Positions 6,645-7,319 of a stretch of DNA of 7,319 nucleotides are shown here, piece after piece. Within the stretch, counting starts at the first letter, position 1. Each line of letters begins with the position of its first letter. Position numbers and translations under genes: made by a program. The stretch covers positions 1 through 7,319 of the forward strand of contig JAITCJ010000042.1 of NCBI GenBank assembly GCA_031283145.1, read 5' to 3'. Source of the stretch: Holophagales bacterium (GTDB lineage Bacteria; Acidobacteriota; Holophagae; Holophagales; Holophagaceae). Below the pieces are notes generated by a model that saw only the letters and a list, made by a program, of their open reading frames with translations, had not been told where the DNA came from and did no database searches.

Positions 6645-6667
6645 TTCCCGCCGTGTAAAGGCGGGAA
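6645..6667. repeat. GC-rich hairpin TTCCCGCC / GGCGGGAA
   Basis: Bases 6645-6652 pair exactly with 6660-6667 over the loop GTGTAAA. No T-run follows on either strand, only AT-rich DNA, so it is not a classical intrinsic terminator. It stands at the boundary where composition changes from mixed to strongly AT-rich. Confidence 0.65.
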
Positions 6668-6807
6668 AATGAATATAAATATGAATAACAAATAGAACAT
6701 TAATTATATAATTGTTGAAAATAATAGATATAGATTACATTTGCCTATATAACGTCACATTGCCGCTTAAAAAATACTTTTGACATCTTTGACATTATTT
6801 GACACGG
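6668..6807. other. AT-rich gene-free stretch with three TTTGACA repeats
   Basis: No convincing frame was found here. The first part is very AT-rich and includes the palindrome AATTATATAATT (6702-6713). At 6779-6805 the sequence TTTGACA(T/C) occurs three times in direct orientation, starting at 6779, 6788 and 6798 (spacing 9 and 10). Each includes a perfect -35 hexamer TTGACA, but no good -10 box lies 16-18 nt further on. They could be repeats bound by a regulator on one face of the helix. Confidence 0.5.
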
Positions 6808-7047
6808 TATAAAGCAATAACCCGAAAAACAGGGTGCGCTCTGTTATTAGGGTTTGTTGTGAGTGCCTTAGCAGAGTTAGCTTACAAAAAATCTTTATCC
6901 CAATTTGCGTTCAAATCTGCCGTATCGCAGCGTTACTTTTGAGGAACGGTGCCGTGAACCGCTGAATGTAAATGCAATATTGGACGCAATCTGGTATTAG
7001 ATTGGTTCAAGCATATTTTGTATTGGTTTTAAAGTTAATTGACTATG
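6808..7047. mobile_element. Repeat element B: longer, decayed relative of element A
   Basis: The left part starts TATAAAGCAATAACCC and forms an imperfect hairpin (6815-6832 with 6841-6859) that matches the hairpin of element A in place and sequence (GAAAAACAG). Homology continues at 6857-6897 (GAGTGC, then CTTACA and AAATCTTT), and resumes at 7002-7047 (TTGGTTCAAG, TTTGTATTGG, AAGTTAATTGACTAT), matching 6443-6488 in A. The right end, read inward, is CATAGTCAATTAACTTTAAA, close to an IS630/mariner-type end. Between the two homologous blocks are about 100 extra bases (about 6898-7001) not present in A. The ends agree less well than those of A, so the copy is older. Confidence 0.6.
6881..7000 (+). 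other. Open frame of 39 codons, mostly in the extra segment of element B
   Basis: A stop-to-stop frame between TAG 6878 and TAG 6998 covers the segment that B has and A lacks. It reads NLRSNLPYRSVTFEERCREP, then LNVNAILDAIW, which looks more like protein than random translation. There is no ATG/GTG start with a ribosome site, so if coding it is a fragment carried inside the repeat. No family is recognised. Confidence 0.2.
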
Positions 7048-7121
7048 AACTTTTAGCATCAACAGGCAAACAGATTTTGCGCTGTTTTAAGTCACCAGTG
7101 TTTTTTCAGCTTAATATCGTT

Positions 7122-7150
7122 TTGAGTTATATATTGTGTCACAATATCAA
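7122..7150 (+). promoter_or_regulatory. Weak promoter and operator-like palindrome upstream of the rpn-like gene
   Basis: ATATTGTG-T-CACAATAT (7131-7147) is a perfect palindrome of 8-bp arms around one base. It lies in the spacer of a weak sigma-70-like pair, TTGAGT (7122-7127) and TATCAA (7145-7150), 17 nt apart. The location, 27 nt before the start codon, suits a repressor site. The palindrome is seen; its role is inferred. Confidence 0.4.
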
Positions 7151-7173
7151 TGCAGGCAATTTAGGCAGAGATA

Positions 7174-7319
7174 ATGACCAGACTGGAATACACATTCAAA
7201 AACGACATACTATTCAAAACACTCTTTGTGCAATATCCAGACTTACTGAAGCGTCTCGTTGCCGAATTGCTCAGCATACGCCTTGAAAGCATAGAGAATT
7301 TTGAGATAACCAACTCAGA
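7174..7319 (+). CDS. Rpn-family recombination-promoting nuclease / putative transposase, N-terminus only
   Basis: An ATG at 7174, preceded by AGGCAGAG, opens a frame that runs 48 codons to the window edge without a stop. The protein begins MTRLEYTFKNDILFKTLF, then YPDLLKRLVAELL and IENFEITN. This is the typical beginning of the PD-(D/E)XK Rpn family (PF12784, PDDEXK_2): a Y-x-F-K-N-D-x-x-F-K segment, then a helical YPDLLKRL stretch and a conserved ITN. Members such as E. coli RpnA are DNA endonucleases linked to recombination, related to transposases, and often present in many copies per genome. The catalytic residues and everything after residue 48 lie outside the window, so activity cannot be judged. 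It stands divergent to fliK, 126 nt after repeat element B. Confidence 0.85.
   Translation, partial: MTRLEYTFKNDILFKTLFVQYPDLLKRLVAELLSIRLESIENFEITNS

Noticed and set aside
6645..6667. GC-rich hairpin as an intrinsic terminator
   Set aside because: No run of T follows it on either strand and no gene ends next to it.
6972..7286. Plus-strand frame of 104 codons
   Set aside because: It overlaps the Rpn-like start in another frame, covers the right end of element B and the palindrome, and has no good ribosome-binding site.

Overview
The window is a stretch of flagellar chromosome followed by about 1.1 kb of gene-poor, repeat-bearing DNA. It comes from a diderm, motile bacterium. MotA and MotB are of the proton-driven, enterobacterial/acidobacterial sort, and the hook operon carries a plausible sigma-54 promoter. 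The N-terminus of FlgE reminds me of Acidobacteriota or Nitrospirota hook proteins, but the sequence alone does not settle the phylum.

Layout. Positions 1-450 (+) hold the C-terminal half of motA, cut by the window edge. It is followed after 7 nt by a complete motB (458-1339, +). motB converges on flgE across a 76-nt gap that is almost entirely one perfect hairpin with 30-bp arms (1347-1409), best read as a two-way transcription terminator. The minus strand then carries a three-gene hook operon transcribed fliK (6049-3461), flgD (3419-2763), flgE (2744-1416), with good Shine-Dalgarno sites and short gaps. A sigma-54-type -24/-12 site at 6088-6103 sits about 40 nt upstream of the fliK start codon. 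The operon encodes the hook-length ruler, the hook cap and the hook subunit, so it builds one structure; motA/motB supply the stator.

Positions 6050-7173 have no full-size gene. The main content is a pair of related repeats (A, 6351-6489; B, about 6808-7047). Each starts with a hairpin, and each ends with the inverted sequence ATTGACTAT. Copy A has TA-flanked terminal inverted repeats of about 24 bp and looks like a MITE of the IS630/Tc1-mariner type. Copy B carries about 100 bp of extra DNA. Copy A lies between two short minus-strand reading frames and appears to have inserted at a TA that was part of a stop codon. The hairpin core of these repeats (ACCTGAAAAACAGAG in copy A) is the same sequence as the core of the motB/flgE terminator.

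The right edge (7174-7319, +) opens a gene whose first 48 residues match the start of the Rpn / PD-(D/E)XK family of recombination-promoting nucleases and putative transposases. A 17-bp operator-like palindrome lies just upstream. The left six-sevenths of the window is ordinary flagellar core; the right end is accessory DNA.
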